Positions 7,276 through 14,276 of a DNA stretch of 23,602 nt are shown piece after piece. Under the pieces are notes generated by a model. It was given only the letters and a program-made list of their open reading frames with translations, was not told the DNA's origin and made no database searches. The DNA is from an uncultured Phascolarctobacterium sp. (lineage in GTDB: Bacteria > Bacillota > Negativicutes > Acidaminococcales > Acidaminococcaceae): contig CAJLLL010000032.1 in assembly GCA_905207485.1 (NCBI GenBank), positions 1 through 23,602 of the forward strand, read 5' to 3'. Position 1 is the stretch's first letter, and each line of letters begins with the position of its first letter. The position numbers and the translations under genes are program-made.

Positions 7276-8151
7276 ATGGCAGATAAAGAAGGCAATATCC
7301 TGGCAAAAGATTACGGCATCGGCCTTATGCCGCCTGCACAGACTTTTCATGTTAAGGGCATGGGCCATGCCGAATGGGGCATGAAAACAAGACTTTCGCA
7401 AATTTTTGCAGCAGACCGCCGCACCATTATGCTGGCGTTTGACCACGGCTACATTATGGGCAGCACTGCCGGTTTGGAAAGGCTCGATTTGGTTATTCCG
7501 CCGCTGATGGAATATGCAGACTGCCTGATGGCTACGCGCGGTGCTTTGCGCGCCTGCGTGCCGCCCGACTGCCGCAAGGCGATTGCTTTGCGCTGCACGG
7601 CGGATACTTCCGTATTGAAAGATGATATGAGCCACGGCGTTATCGGTGTTGGTATTGAAGACGCCATCCGCATGAATGCTTCCTGCATGGCAGTACAGTG
7701 CTTTGTAGGAGCTGACGGCGAACTTGGTTCTTTGGAAAATTTAGTGCGCACAGTTGATGCCGGTGAGCGTTACGGCATTCCTGTGTTGGGCGTTGTTGCT
7801 GTTGGCAAAGAGATGGAACGCACCACGCGTTACTTTGCACTGGCGACCCGCTTGCTTGCCGAACTTGGCGCGCATATGATTAAAACTTATTACTGTGATA
7901 ATTTTGAGCAGATTACCGCTGCCTGCCCGGTGCCAATCGTTATCGCCGGCGGCAAAAAAGTGCCTGAACTTGACGCTTTGCAAATGGCTTACCGTGCCAT
8001 CAGCGAAGGCGCAGCAGGCGTAGATATGGGGCGCAACGTACTGCAGGCAGAAAACCCTGTTGCCATGCTCCGCGCAATCCGTATGGTAATCCACGAAAAT
8101 GCCAAACCGGAAGAAGCATATAAAGCTTACCAGCTGATGAAGGAGGACTAA
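7276..8151 (+). CDS. LsrF-like class I aldolase/thiolase (DhnA family)
   Basis: 291 residues. By recall it follows E. coli LsrF closely along its length: GMGHAEWGMKTRLSQIF, IMLAFDHGYIMG, TRGALR, ATRLLAELGAHMIKTYY, CPVPIVIAGGKK and GVDMGRN all have direct LsrF counterparts. Lys203 in MIKTYY is the expected Schiff-base lysine. LsrF moves the acetyl group of 3-hydroxy-5-phosphonooxypentane-2,4-dione to CoA in autoinducer-2 breakdown. A related aldolase on another phosphorylated substrate is equally possible here. It sits between the DhaK-like kinase and a small VOC-like protein with spacings of 11 and 4 bp, so these proteins very likely share one pathway. Confidence 0.88.
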   Translation: MADKEGNILAKDYGIGLMPPAQTFHVKGMGHAEWGMKTRLSQIFAADRRTIMLAFDHGYIMGSTAGLERLDLVIPPLMEYADCLMATRGALRACVPPDCRKAIALRCTADTSVLKDDMSHGVIGVGIEDAIRMNASCMAVQCFVGADGELGSLENLVRTVDAGERYGIPVLGVVAVGKEMERTTRYFALATRLLAELGAHMIKTYYCDNFEQITAACPVPIVIAGGKKVPELDALQMAYRAISEGAAGVDMGRNVLQAENPVAMLRAIRMVIHENAKPEEAYKAYQLMKED

Positions 8152-8155
8152 GCTG

Positions 8156-8470
8156 ATGAAAAAATTTATGCACGTTGGCGTGCCCACTGATAAAGTAATG
8201 GAAGGCAGCATTTACGCAGAAGGCATTAAAACACATATTATTCCGCCCGAAACCAACGAATTCGGCATTGAATACCTGCGTTTTGAAAAAGACACTCCGC
8301 TGCCCGAAGAACTGCAAACCATGGTGCATGTTGCCTACCAGGTAGATGACATGGACGAGCAGCTTAAAGCCAACCGCGTGGTTGTAGAACCGTGGATGGC
8401 AGACGAAAATACCCGCATCGCCTTTATTATGAAGGACGGTATTTTGATGGAACTGATGGAAGTAAAATAA
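8156..8470 (+). CDS. Small VOC (glyoxalase/bleomycin-resistance fold)-like protein
   Basis: 104 residues, about one VOC unit. The start reads FMHVGVPTDK, the middle has MVHVAYQVDD, and the end has FIMKDGILMELME, with His and Glu placed as possible metal ligands (HVGV, HVAY, MELME). VOC enzymes catalyse isomerisation or epimerisation of carbonyl compounds. In E. coli lsr the isomerase beside LsrF is LsrG, which has a different (ABM) fold. This protein may fill the same step by a different fold, which is inference. AGGAGG sits 9 bases before ATG 8156. No transmembrane segment or signal is seen. Confidence 0.65.
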   Translation: MKKFMHVGVPTDKVMEGSIYAEGIKTHIIPPETNEFGIEYLRFEKDTPLPEELQTMVHVAYQVDDMDEQLKANRVVVEPWMADENTRIAFIMKDGILMELMEVK

Positions 8471-9382
8471 TTGCTGACCGATAAGGAACTTGCCGCACTG
8501 GTGCAGGCAGCGCGCCTTTATTATGAAGAAGGGCTGACGCAGGCCTAAGTAGCGGCAAAAATCGGCGTATCGCGCCCGCAGGTCAGCAAAATGCTGGCGC
8601 AAGCGCGCGAAACGGGCATAGTCCATATCGAAATACGTCCACCGGTTGCAGGCGATGCAGAACTGTTAAAACTTTTGGAGCAGCGCTTCGGCATAAAAGG
8701 CGGCATTGTACTGCCAAACGCCTCGCGCGATGAACTTTTGCGGCATACAGCCTCTTATCTTGAGAGCGAACTGCGTTATGAAAAAGCCGTGGGGCTTGGC
8801 TGGGGCTATACGCTTGGCGAAGCAGCGGCCAAAATGGCGCTTGGCGGTGGAATGAAAGGCAGCGGCAGCGTATTTCCGCTTATCGGCAAAACGGCGATAC
8901 CCAACCGCGGCTACCGTGTTAACGAACTGTCGCAGCTTTTGGCTGGCAGCAGCAGGGAAGCCTTCTGGCTTGATGCGGAAGCATTTCCGGACAGCCGCGA
9001 AGCGCGCGATGCTGTTGAAAGCACCGATAACTTCAAGGAAGCCTCTAAACTGTGGCAATCGGCAACGGCCGCCCTTGCAGAAATACGTGCTTACCCCGGC
9101 GTTCCGGACGAAGCAACGGCGCTGCGTTTTGAAGATGCTCTTGAACGCCAGCAGGCAGTTGGCAGCCTGCTTTCGTACTACTTTAATGTACGTGGCGAAT
9201 TTATCAGCGGCGCAGGCGATTTTGCCGTGCGCATACCGCTGAAAACTTTGAGCCAGGTGCCGAAAGTAATTGCCATAGGGCTGACGGCAGGCGCAAAAGC
9301 TGTTCTTGGAGCGTTGCGCACCGGCATTGTTACGCATCTTATAGTTACCGAAGAAACGGCCCGCAAAGTTTTGCAGAAATAA
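8471..9382 (+). pseudogene. SorC/LsrR-type transcriptional regulator with in-frame TAA in the DNA-binding domain
   Basis: One frame from TTG 8471 (directly after the previous stop, GGAAG 8 bases upstream) to 9382 encodes a SorC-family regulator of about 303 residues. Codon 26 (8546-8548) is TAA. On both sides the family pattern is intact: ARLYYEEGLTQA, stop, VAAKIGVSRPQVSKML, where relatives carry Gln or Glu. A single base change (CAA or GAA to TAA) explains it. The sugar-phosphate-binding domain after it is uninterrupted (VGLGWGYTLGEAA, then SGAGDFAVRIP). Restart at ATG 8591 would give 263 residues without the helix-turn-helix. It is read with the kinase/aldolase genes and was probably their effector-sensing repressor. 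A sequencing error remains possible. Confidence 0.8.
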
Positions 9383-9385
9383 AAT

Positions 9386-9420
9386 AAGCCCTTCTGTTTT
9401 TATGGCAGAAGGGCTTTGCT
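9386..9420 (+). terminator. Rho-independent terminator after the SorC-type gene
   Basis: AAGCCCTTCTG (9386-9396) pairs perfectly with CAGAAGGGCTT (9406-9416) across a 9-base loop. The T-run after it is short, so efficiency may be moderate. Confidence 0.8.
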
Positions 9421-9448
9421 GTTATATTTTATAAATTTGTCCTCAAAA

Positions 9449-9476
9449 TGTATACATCTGCCTACTAATTGGCAGA
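9449..9476. promoter_or_regulatory. Palindrome TGTATACA followed by a 6 bp inverted repeat, possible operator
   Basis: TGTATACA at 9449-9456 is a perfect 8-bp palindrome. TCTGCC (9457-9462) pairs with GGCAGA (9471-9476) across 8 bases. Together they lie 28 bp upstream of the predicted -35 of the binding-protein operon. No known regulator is assigned, and the hairpin could instead be a backup terminator. Confidence 0.3.
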
Positions 9477-9503
9477 AAATTTTAAAATTTTTGTTAAGGA
9501 AGT

Positions 9504-9532
9504 TTGTTTTTTTAACGGATAAATGGTAAAAT
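9504..9532 (+). promoter_or_regulatory. Predicted promoter of the TrpXYZ-type transporter operon
   Basis: TTGTTT (9504-9509), 17 bp spacer, TAAAAT (9527-9532), in an AT-rich region 64 bp before the first gene's start. No T-box or other known leader RNA lies between it and the gene, unlike the tryptophan ECF operon further right. Confidence 0.45.
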
Positions 9533-9596
9533 AGATGATAAAATAGTAGTATTGTTGCTTTGAGGGGACACTTTGAAGAATGGAAGGATGGATATT

Positions 9597-10595
9597 ATGA
9601 AAAAAAGAGGATTGAAAAAATTAGCTGCAGGCGTAACTTTGCTTTTGGCATTGGGGCTTCTGGCGGGTTGCGGCAGCGAAAAAAAGGAAGCCGGAAATAA
9701 AGCGCAGTTAAATGTAGGTATTGTACAACTGGTAGAGCACAGCGCGCTTGATTCTGCCAATAAAGGCTTTGTAGACGGCCTGGCGGAAAAAGGCTTCAAA
9801 GAAAACGAGAATATTGCTTTCGACAGGCAGAACGCACAGGCAGACCAGAGTAATTTACAGAACATTGCCCACCGTTTTGTCAACAACAAGGTGGATTTAA
9901 TTTGCGCCATTGCAACACCGGCGGCGCAGGTTATGGCCAACGCCACGAAAGATATTCCTATTGTGGCAACCGCTGTTACGGATTATGAAGCGGCTAAACT
10001 TGTTGCAACGAGCGAGAAACCGGGCGGCAACGTAACCGGCACCAGCGATATGAACCCGATTAAGGAACAGGTTGATTTGCTGCTGAAAATTGTGCCTGAT
10101 GCGAAAACTATCGGTACTGTTTACTGCTCCAGCGAAGTAAATTCTCAGATTCAAATTGATTTAATGAAAAAAGCGGCTGCTGAACGGGGCGTCAATGTTG
10201 TGGAAGCAACGGTTTCTACGGTAAACGATATTCAGCAGGCAGCACAGAGCCTTGTAGGGAAGGTTGACGCGGTTTATGTTCCGACCGATAATGTAATTGC
10301 TTCTTCCATGCCTACTTTGGTTTCCGTTACGGATAACGCAGGGCTTGCGGTTATCTGCGGCGAAGAGGCCCTTGTAAAAGGTGGCGGTCTTGCAACGCTT
10401 GGTATTGATTACTACCAGCTCGGTAAGGAGACCGGCGAGATGGCGGCTAAAATTTTAAAGGGTGAAGCCAAACCGGCAGAAATGGCAATACAAAATCAGA
10501 AGCAGTTTAAAACCGTTGTTAACGAAGCAAGCGCACAGCGCCTTGGCATTACTATCCCGCAGGATGTGCTGCAAAATGCGGAAGTTATAAAATAA
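9597..10595 (+). CDS. ABC transporter substrate-binding lipoprotein, TrpX/PF04392 type, copy 1
   Basis: 332 residues from ATG 9597, chosen because GGAAGG ends 9 bases before it. The in-frame TTG 9573 lacks such a site. A lysine-rich start, a hydrophobic stretch and LLAGC (Cys25) form a lipoprotein signal, so it is anchored outside the cytoplasmic membrane. NVGIVQLVEH, VDLICAIATPAAQ, IVATAVTDYEAAKL, SDMNPI and the CGEEALVKGGGLATLGIDYYQLG segment are characteristic of the family, which includes streptococcal TrpX (tryptophan) and binding proteins of unknown ligand. It is followed by a second, very similar copy, then permease and ATPase. An aromatic amino acid is a likely ligand, but this is not shown by sequence alone. 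Confidence 0.9.
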   Translation: MKKRGLKKLAAGVTLLLALGLLAGCGSEKKEAGNKAQLNVGIVQLVEHSALDSANKGFVDGLAEKGFKENENIAFDRQNAQADQSNLQNIAHRFVNNKVDLICAIATPAAQVMANATKDIPIVATAVTDYEAAKLVATSEKPGGNVTGTSDMNPIKEQVDLLLKIVPDAKTIGTVYCSSEVNSQIQIDLMKKAAAERGVNVVEATVSTVNDIQQAAQSLVGKVDAVYVPTDNVIASSMPTLVSVTDNAGLAVICGEEALVKGGGLATLGIDYYQLGKETGEMAAKILKGEAKPAEMAIQNQKQFKTVVNEASAQRLGITIPQDVLQNAEVIK

Positions 10596-10641
10596 CCGCA
10601 TTATATGCAAAAGTTTACCTTAGGGAAGGAATGAGCAACTG

Positions 10642-11637
10642 ATGATGTTATCGAAAAAAATGCGTGCCCTGGCTGCGGCATTGGCTTTAACTTTGGCTGC
10701 GGGCGTACTTGGCGGCTGCGGCGGAGATAAAAAAGAGGAAACAGCAGCAAAAAAATCTGTAAATGTAGGTATTGTGCAGCTTGTAGAGCATGCTTCGCTT
10801 GATGCTGCCAATAAAGGTTTTGTGGACGGCCTTGCCGCTAACGGCTTTAAGGAAGGCGAAAATATTACTTTCGACCGCCAGAACGCACAGGCTGACCAGA
10901 GCAATTTGCAGAATATTGCCCACCGTTTTGTAAGTAACAAAGTTGATTTGATTTGCGCCATTGCAACTCCGGCAGCGCAGACTGCTGCCAACGCTACAAA
11001 GGATATTCCCATTGTGGCAACCGCCGTTACCGATTACGAAGCGGCTAAACTTGTTGCATCAAGCGAAAAACCTGGCGCCAACGTAACCGGCACCAGCGAT
11101 ATGAACCCGATTGACAAACAGCTTGATTTGCTGCTGAAACTTGTGCCGGATGCTAAAGTTGTAGGCACCATTTATTCGTCCAGCGAAGTTAATTCGCAGA
11201 TGCAGGTTGATTTGCTGAAAAAATATGCTGCGGAACGCGGCGTTGAAGTTAAGGAAGCAACCGTTTCCAGCGTTAACGATATTCAGCAGGCAGCGCAGAG
11301 CCTGATTGGCGAAATTGACTGCCTGTACCTGCCGACCGATAACGTTATGGCATCGGCAGTGCCGACTTTAATAAGCGTTACCGAACCTGCCAAACTGATT
11401 ATGACCTGCGGCTGGCCCGATACTGAAGGCAGCGTGGCTGTAATTGGCATTAACTATTACGAACTTGGCAAACAGACCGGCGAAATGGCAGCCAGAATTT
11501 TAAAAGGCGAAGCCAAACCGGCTGATATGGCAGTAGAAACTCAGAAGCATTTTAAAGTTACCGTTAATAAAGCTGTGGCAGAACGCCTCGGCTATACCGT
11601 TCCGGAAGATGTTTTAAAAGAAGCGGAAGTAAAATAA
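10642..11637 (+). CDS. ABC transporter substrate-binding lipoprotein, TrpX/PF04392 type, copy 2
   Basis: 331 residues, a tandem duplicate of the preceding gene, with a lipobox LGGC at Cys26. Long stretches are identical to copy 1, including FDRQNAQADQSNLQNIAHRF. The clearest difference lies near residues 247-273: copy 1 has CGEEALVKGGGLATLG, while copy 2 has CGWPDTEGSVAVIG, two residues shorter and without the family's Gly-Glu-Glu. This region is expected to line the ligand cleft, so the two copies may bind different ligands. The ribosome site GGAAGGA precedes ATG 10642 by 11 bases. ATG 10645 is an alternative start. A hairpin follows before the permease. Confidence 0.9.
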   Translation: MMLSKKMRALAAALALTLAAGVLGGCGGDKKEETAAKKSVNVGIVQLVEHASLDAANKGFVDGLAANGFKEGENITFDRQNAQADQSNLQNIAHRFVSNKVDLICAIATPAAQTAANATKDIPIVATAVTDYEAAKLVASSEKPGANVTGTSDMNPIDKQLDLLLKLVPDAKVVGTIYSSSEVNSQMQVDLLKKYAAERGVEVKEATVSSVNDIQQAAQSLIGEIDCLYLPTDNVMASAVPTLISVTEPAKLIMTCGWPDTEGSVAVIGINYYELGKQTGEMAARILKGEAKPADMAVETQKHFKVTVNKAVAERLGYTVPEDVLKEAEVK

Positions 11638-11649
11638 AATGGCTCAGTT

Positions 11650-11678
11650 GCGGGTTTCCTGCGTGGAAGCCCGCTTTT
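11650..11678 (+). terminator. Intra-operon hairpin between binding proteins and permease (attenuating terminator)
   Basis: GCGGGTTTCC (11650-11659) pairs with GGAAGCCCGC (11665-11674), one G-T pair, across 5 bases, followed by only TTTT. It is probably a leaky terminator or 3'-end stabiliser giving more binding protein than permease mRNA. Confidence 0.6.
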
Positions 11679-11702
11679 ACTGCATAATTTGGAGGAGATT
11701 AG

Positions 11703-12587
11703 ATGCTTGATATTTTAATGCCTACAATAGCGCAGGGATTATTGTGGGCTGTTATGGCGCTGGGCGTTTACATTACGTTCCGTGTGCTTGATATTGCTGA
11801 TTTGACTGTTGAAGGAAGTTTCCCGCTGGGCGCGGCTGTTGCGGCTGCCATGCTTTCGGAAGGTTATTCCGTAGCTGCGGCTTTTGTTTGCGCCGCTGTT
11901 GCCGGTATGCTTGCAGGCGTGGCTACCGGGCTTTTACACACTAAACTGAAAATACCGGCACTTCTGGCAGGTATTTTGACCATGATTGCGCTGTATTCCG
12001 TAAACCTGCGCATTATGGGCAAAGCCAACCTGTCGCTTTTGCGTATTGATACAATTTTTACCGAAATACAGGCATGGTTCGGACTGGATAACGTTTACAC
12101 CGTACTTGCCGTAGGCATGCTGGCTGCCGTTATCAGCGGCGTTTTCATTTACTGGTTCTTCGGTACGGAAATCGGCGCAGCCATCCGTGCCACCGGTTTT
12201 AACCAGCAGATGATTCGTGCGCAGGGCGTAGATACCCGCGTAACCATTATTTTAGGTTTGTTAATCAGTAACGCGCTTGTTTCTTTAAGCGGCGCGCTTA
12301 TTGCGCAGAACAACGGCTTTGCCGATGTCGGCATGGGTACCGGCACCATCGTTATCGGTCTGGCGTCTGTTATTATTGGCGAAGTGCTGTTTGGCACACG
12401 CAGCTTTAAAAACTGCATTATCAGCGTAATTTTAGGCAGCGTTGTATACCGCATTGTTATTGCAGCGGTACTGCAAATGGGCATGCCGCCTAACGATTTA
12501 AAACTTTTCACGGCAATTCTCGTAGCGTTTGCGCTTTCGCTGCCGCTTGTAAAAGATAAGTTAGGAATAAGAAAGGCGGTGAAATAA
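11703..12587 (+). CDS. ABC transporter permease, TrpY type (BPD_transp_2 family)
   Basis: 294 residues, mostly hydrophobic, with about eight to nine predicted membrane helices by eye. TFRVLDIADLTVEGSFPLGA near the N-terminus and GFADVGMGTGTIVIGLASVIIGE are the usual signatures of the permeases paired with PF04392 binding proteins. It forms the membrane channel of the importer with the ATPase encoded immediately downstream. GGAGGAG lies 5 bases before the ATG. Its stop overlaps the ATPase start (TAATG), so the two are translationally coupled. Confidence 0.92.
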   Translation: MLDILMPTIAQGLLWAVMALGVYITFRVLDIADLTVEGSFPLGAAVAAAMLSEGYSVAAAFVCAAVAGMLAGVATGLLHTKLKIPALLAGILTMIALYSVNLRIMGKANLSLLRIDTIFTEIQAWFGLDNVYTVLAVGMLAAVISGVFIYWFFGTEIGAAIRATGFNQQMIRAQGVDTRVTIILGLLISNALVSLSGALIAQNNGFADVGMGTGTIVIGLASVIIGEVLFGTRSFKNCIISVILGSVVYRIVIAAVLQMGMPPNDLKLFTAILVAFALSLPLVKDKLGIRKAVK

Positions 12588-13381
12588 TGCTGCACGTTGA
12601 ACATATCCATAAAACATTTTTTGCAGGTACGATTAACGAAAAAGTAGCATTGCAGGATTTGTCGCTGCATCTTGCACCCGGAGATTTTGTCACCGTTATC
12701 GGCGGCAACGGCGCAGGCAAATCGACGCTTTTGAACTCCATCGCCGGTGCTTATCCGGTAGACAGCGGCAAAATTGTTATCGACGGCGCAGATATTACCA
12801 AAACGCCGGAACATAAACGCGCAAAATACATCGGCAGAGTGTTCCAGGACCCAATGATGGGTACTGCTGCCGGCATGATGATAGAAGAAAACCTCGCTAT
12901 CGCCGCAAGGCGCGGCAAAACGCCGGGCTTAAAGTGGAGCCTGAACGAAAAAGACCACGACTGGTTTGTGGAAATGCTGAAAGAGCTTGATTTGGGCCTT
13001 GAAAACCGCATGACGGCGCGCGTGGGCCTGCTAAGCGGCGGTCAAAGGCAGGCGCTTACGCTTTTAATGGCAACGATAAAACGCCCGAAACTTTTGCTTT
13101 TGGATGAACACACAGCGGCGCTGGACCCGAAAACGGCAGCCAAAGTGCTGGCTCTTACCGAGCGCATTATTGACCGCGACCATTTAACGGCGCTGATGAT
13201 TACGCATAATATGCGTGATGCGCTGCGTTATGGCAACAGGCTGATTATGATGTACAACGGCAAAATTCTGGTAGACGTTGCAGGCGATGAAAAGAAAAAC
13301 CTTACCACGCAGGATTTGCTGCAAATGTTTGAAAAAGCTGCCGGCAACACCTTGGACAGCGACCGTTTGCTTTTAGGCTGA
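12587..13381 (+). CDS. ABC transporter ATP-binding protein, TrpZ type
   Basis: 264 residues with a complete nucleotide-binding domain: Walker A GGNGAGKST near residue 44, Q-loop VFQDP, signature LLSGGQRQ, Walker B LLLLDEHTAALDP, and H-loop ITHNM. LDEHTAALDP instead of LDEPT is typical of the ATPases paired with TrpX-type binding proteins. It powers import through the permease with which it overlaps by one base. The following HAD gene has its ribosome site (AGGAG) starting at this gene's stop. Confidence 0.94.
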   Translation: MLHVEHIHKTFFAGTINEKVALQDLSLHLAPGDFVTVIGGNGAGKSTLLNSIAGAYPVDSGKIVIDGADITKTPEHKRAKYIGRVFQDPMMGTAAGMMIEENLAIAARRGKTPGLKWSLNEKDHDWFVEMLKELDLGLENRMTARVGLLSGGQRQALTLLMATIKRPKLLLLDEHTAALDPKTAAKVLALTERIIDRDHLTALMITHNMRDALRYGNRLIMMYNGKILVDVAGDEKKNLTTQDLLQMFEKAAGNTLDSDRLLLG

Positions 13382-13391
13382 GGAGAAGCGC

Positions 13392-14195
13392 ATGGCAGAT
13401 TTAACAAGGCTTAAAGATATAAAATGCTTTCTGTTCGATATGGACGGCACCATTAATCTGGGTAATACGCTTATTCCGGGTATGGATGAGTTTTTTAAAA
13501 AACTGCGTGCAAGCGGCAGGGATTTTTACCTTGTAACCAACAATTCCTCCAAAGGGCACAGCCATTATGTAGAAAAAATGCGCCGTTTGGGCATTGAGGT
13601 AGAACGCAGGAACGTGCTGATAAGCAGCGACGCTTTTGTGTACTATATGCAGAAGTTAAAACCCGGTGCCAGCCTGTATGTGCTGGGCACGGATTTGTTA
13701 AAGGAAACCATTATTAAAGGCGGCTTTAAACTGACTACGCTTTTGGAAGAAAAAACTGATTATGTAGTGGTTGGCTTTGATATGTCGCTGGAATATGACA
13801 AGCTGGCGATAGCCTGCCGTTTGATTGACCGCGGCGTGCCTTATATAGCAACGCATCCTGATGTGCGCTGCCCGATTGAAGGCGGCGAGTTTATACCGGA
13901 CTGCGGCGCCATGATTAAGCTGATAGAAACGGCAACAGGCAAAAAGCCTTTAGCCATTACCGGCAAGCCCTATCACTATATGGTAGATGTGGTAATGGAA
14001 CGCACCGGCTATAAAAAAGACGAAATTGCCATGGTTGGCGACCGTTTAAGCACGGATATTGCTTTCGGGCTTAATAACGGCATCTTATCGGTGCTGGTGC
14101 TTACCGGCGAAGCTACGCTGGAAGATGTGGAAAAGGAAAACATCCACCCCGATATTATTCTGCCTCATGCGGCAGACATAGCCAGATATTTTTAA
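13392..14195 (+). CDS. HAD-IIA family hydrolase, NagD-like
   Basis: 267 residues. FDMDGTINLG (Asp16 nucleophile, Asp18 acid/base) is HAD motif I, LVTNNSSKGHSHY is motif II, and AMVGDRLSTDIAFG is the metal-binding motif. The C2-type cap between motifs II and III places it in the IIA subfamily with NagD/AraL-type sugar and nucleotide phosphatases. The substrate cannot be told from sequence. It starts 10 bp after the ATPase gene and is the last gene before a terminator, so it is read with the importer, but a functional link is unclear. Confidence 0.9.
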   Translation: MADLTRLKDIKCFLFDMDGTINLGNTLIPGMDEFFKKLRASGRDFYLVTNNSSKGHSHYVEKMRRLGIEVERRNVLISSDAFVYYMQKLKPGASLYVLGTDLLKETIIKGGFKLTTLLEEKTDYVVVGFDMSLEYDKLAIACRLIDRGVPYIATHPDVRCPIEGGEFIPDCGAMIKLIETATGKKPLAITGKPYHYMVDVVMERTGYKKDEIAMVGDRLSTDIAFGLNNGILSVLVLTGEATLEDVEKENIHPDIILPHAADIARYF

Positions 14196-14215
14196 AATAA
14201 AATAACTGCCAAAAT

Positions 14216-14246
14216 AAAAAAACACCTGCTGTGGCAGGTGTTTTTT
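14216..14246. terminator. Bidirectional terminator between the HAD gene and gltS
   Basis: CACCTGC (14223-14229) pairs with GCAGGTG (14234-14240) over a TGTG loop, with seven A on one side and six T on the other. It works for the plus-strand importer operon and the converging minus-strand gltS. Confidence 0.9.
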
Positions 14247-14276
14247 GTTTATGTGTTAAGTTAAAATTTGCGTTTC

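Noticed and set aside
8546..8548. Recoding (selenocysteine or read-through) at the stop in the SorC-type gene
   Set aside because: The stop is TAA, not TGA, and the site aligns with Gln/Glu in relatives. A mutation or sequence error is simpler.
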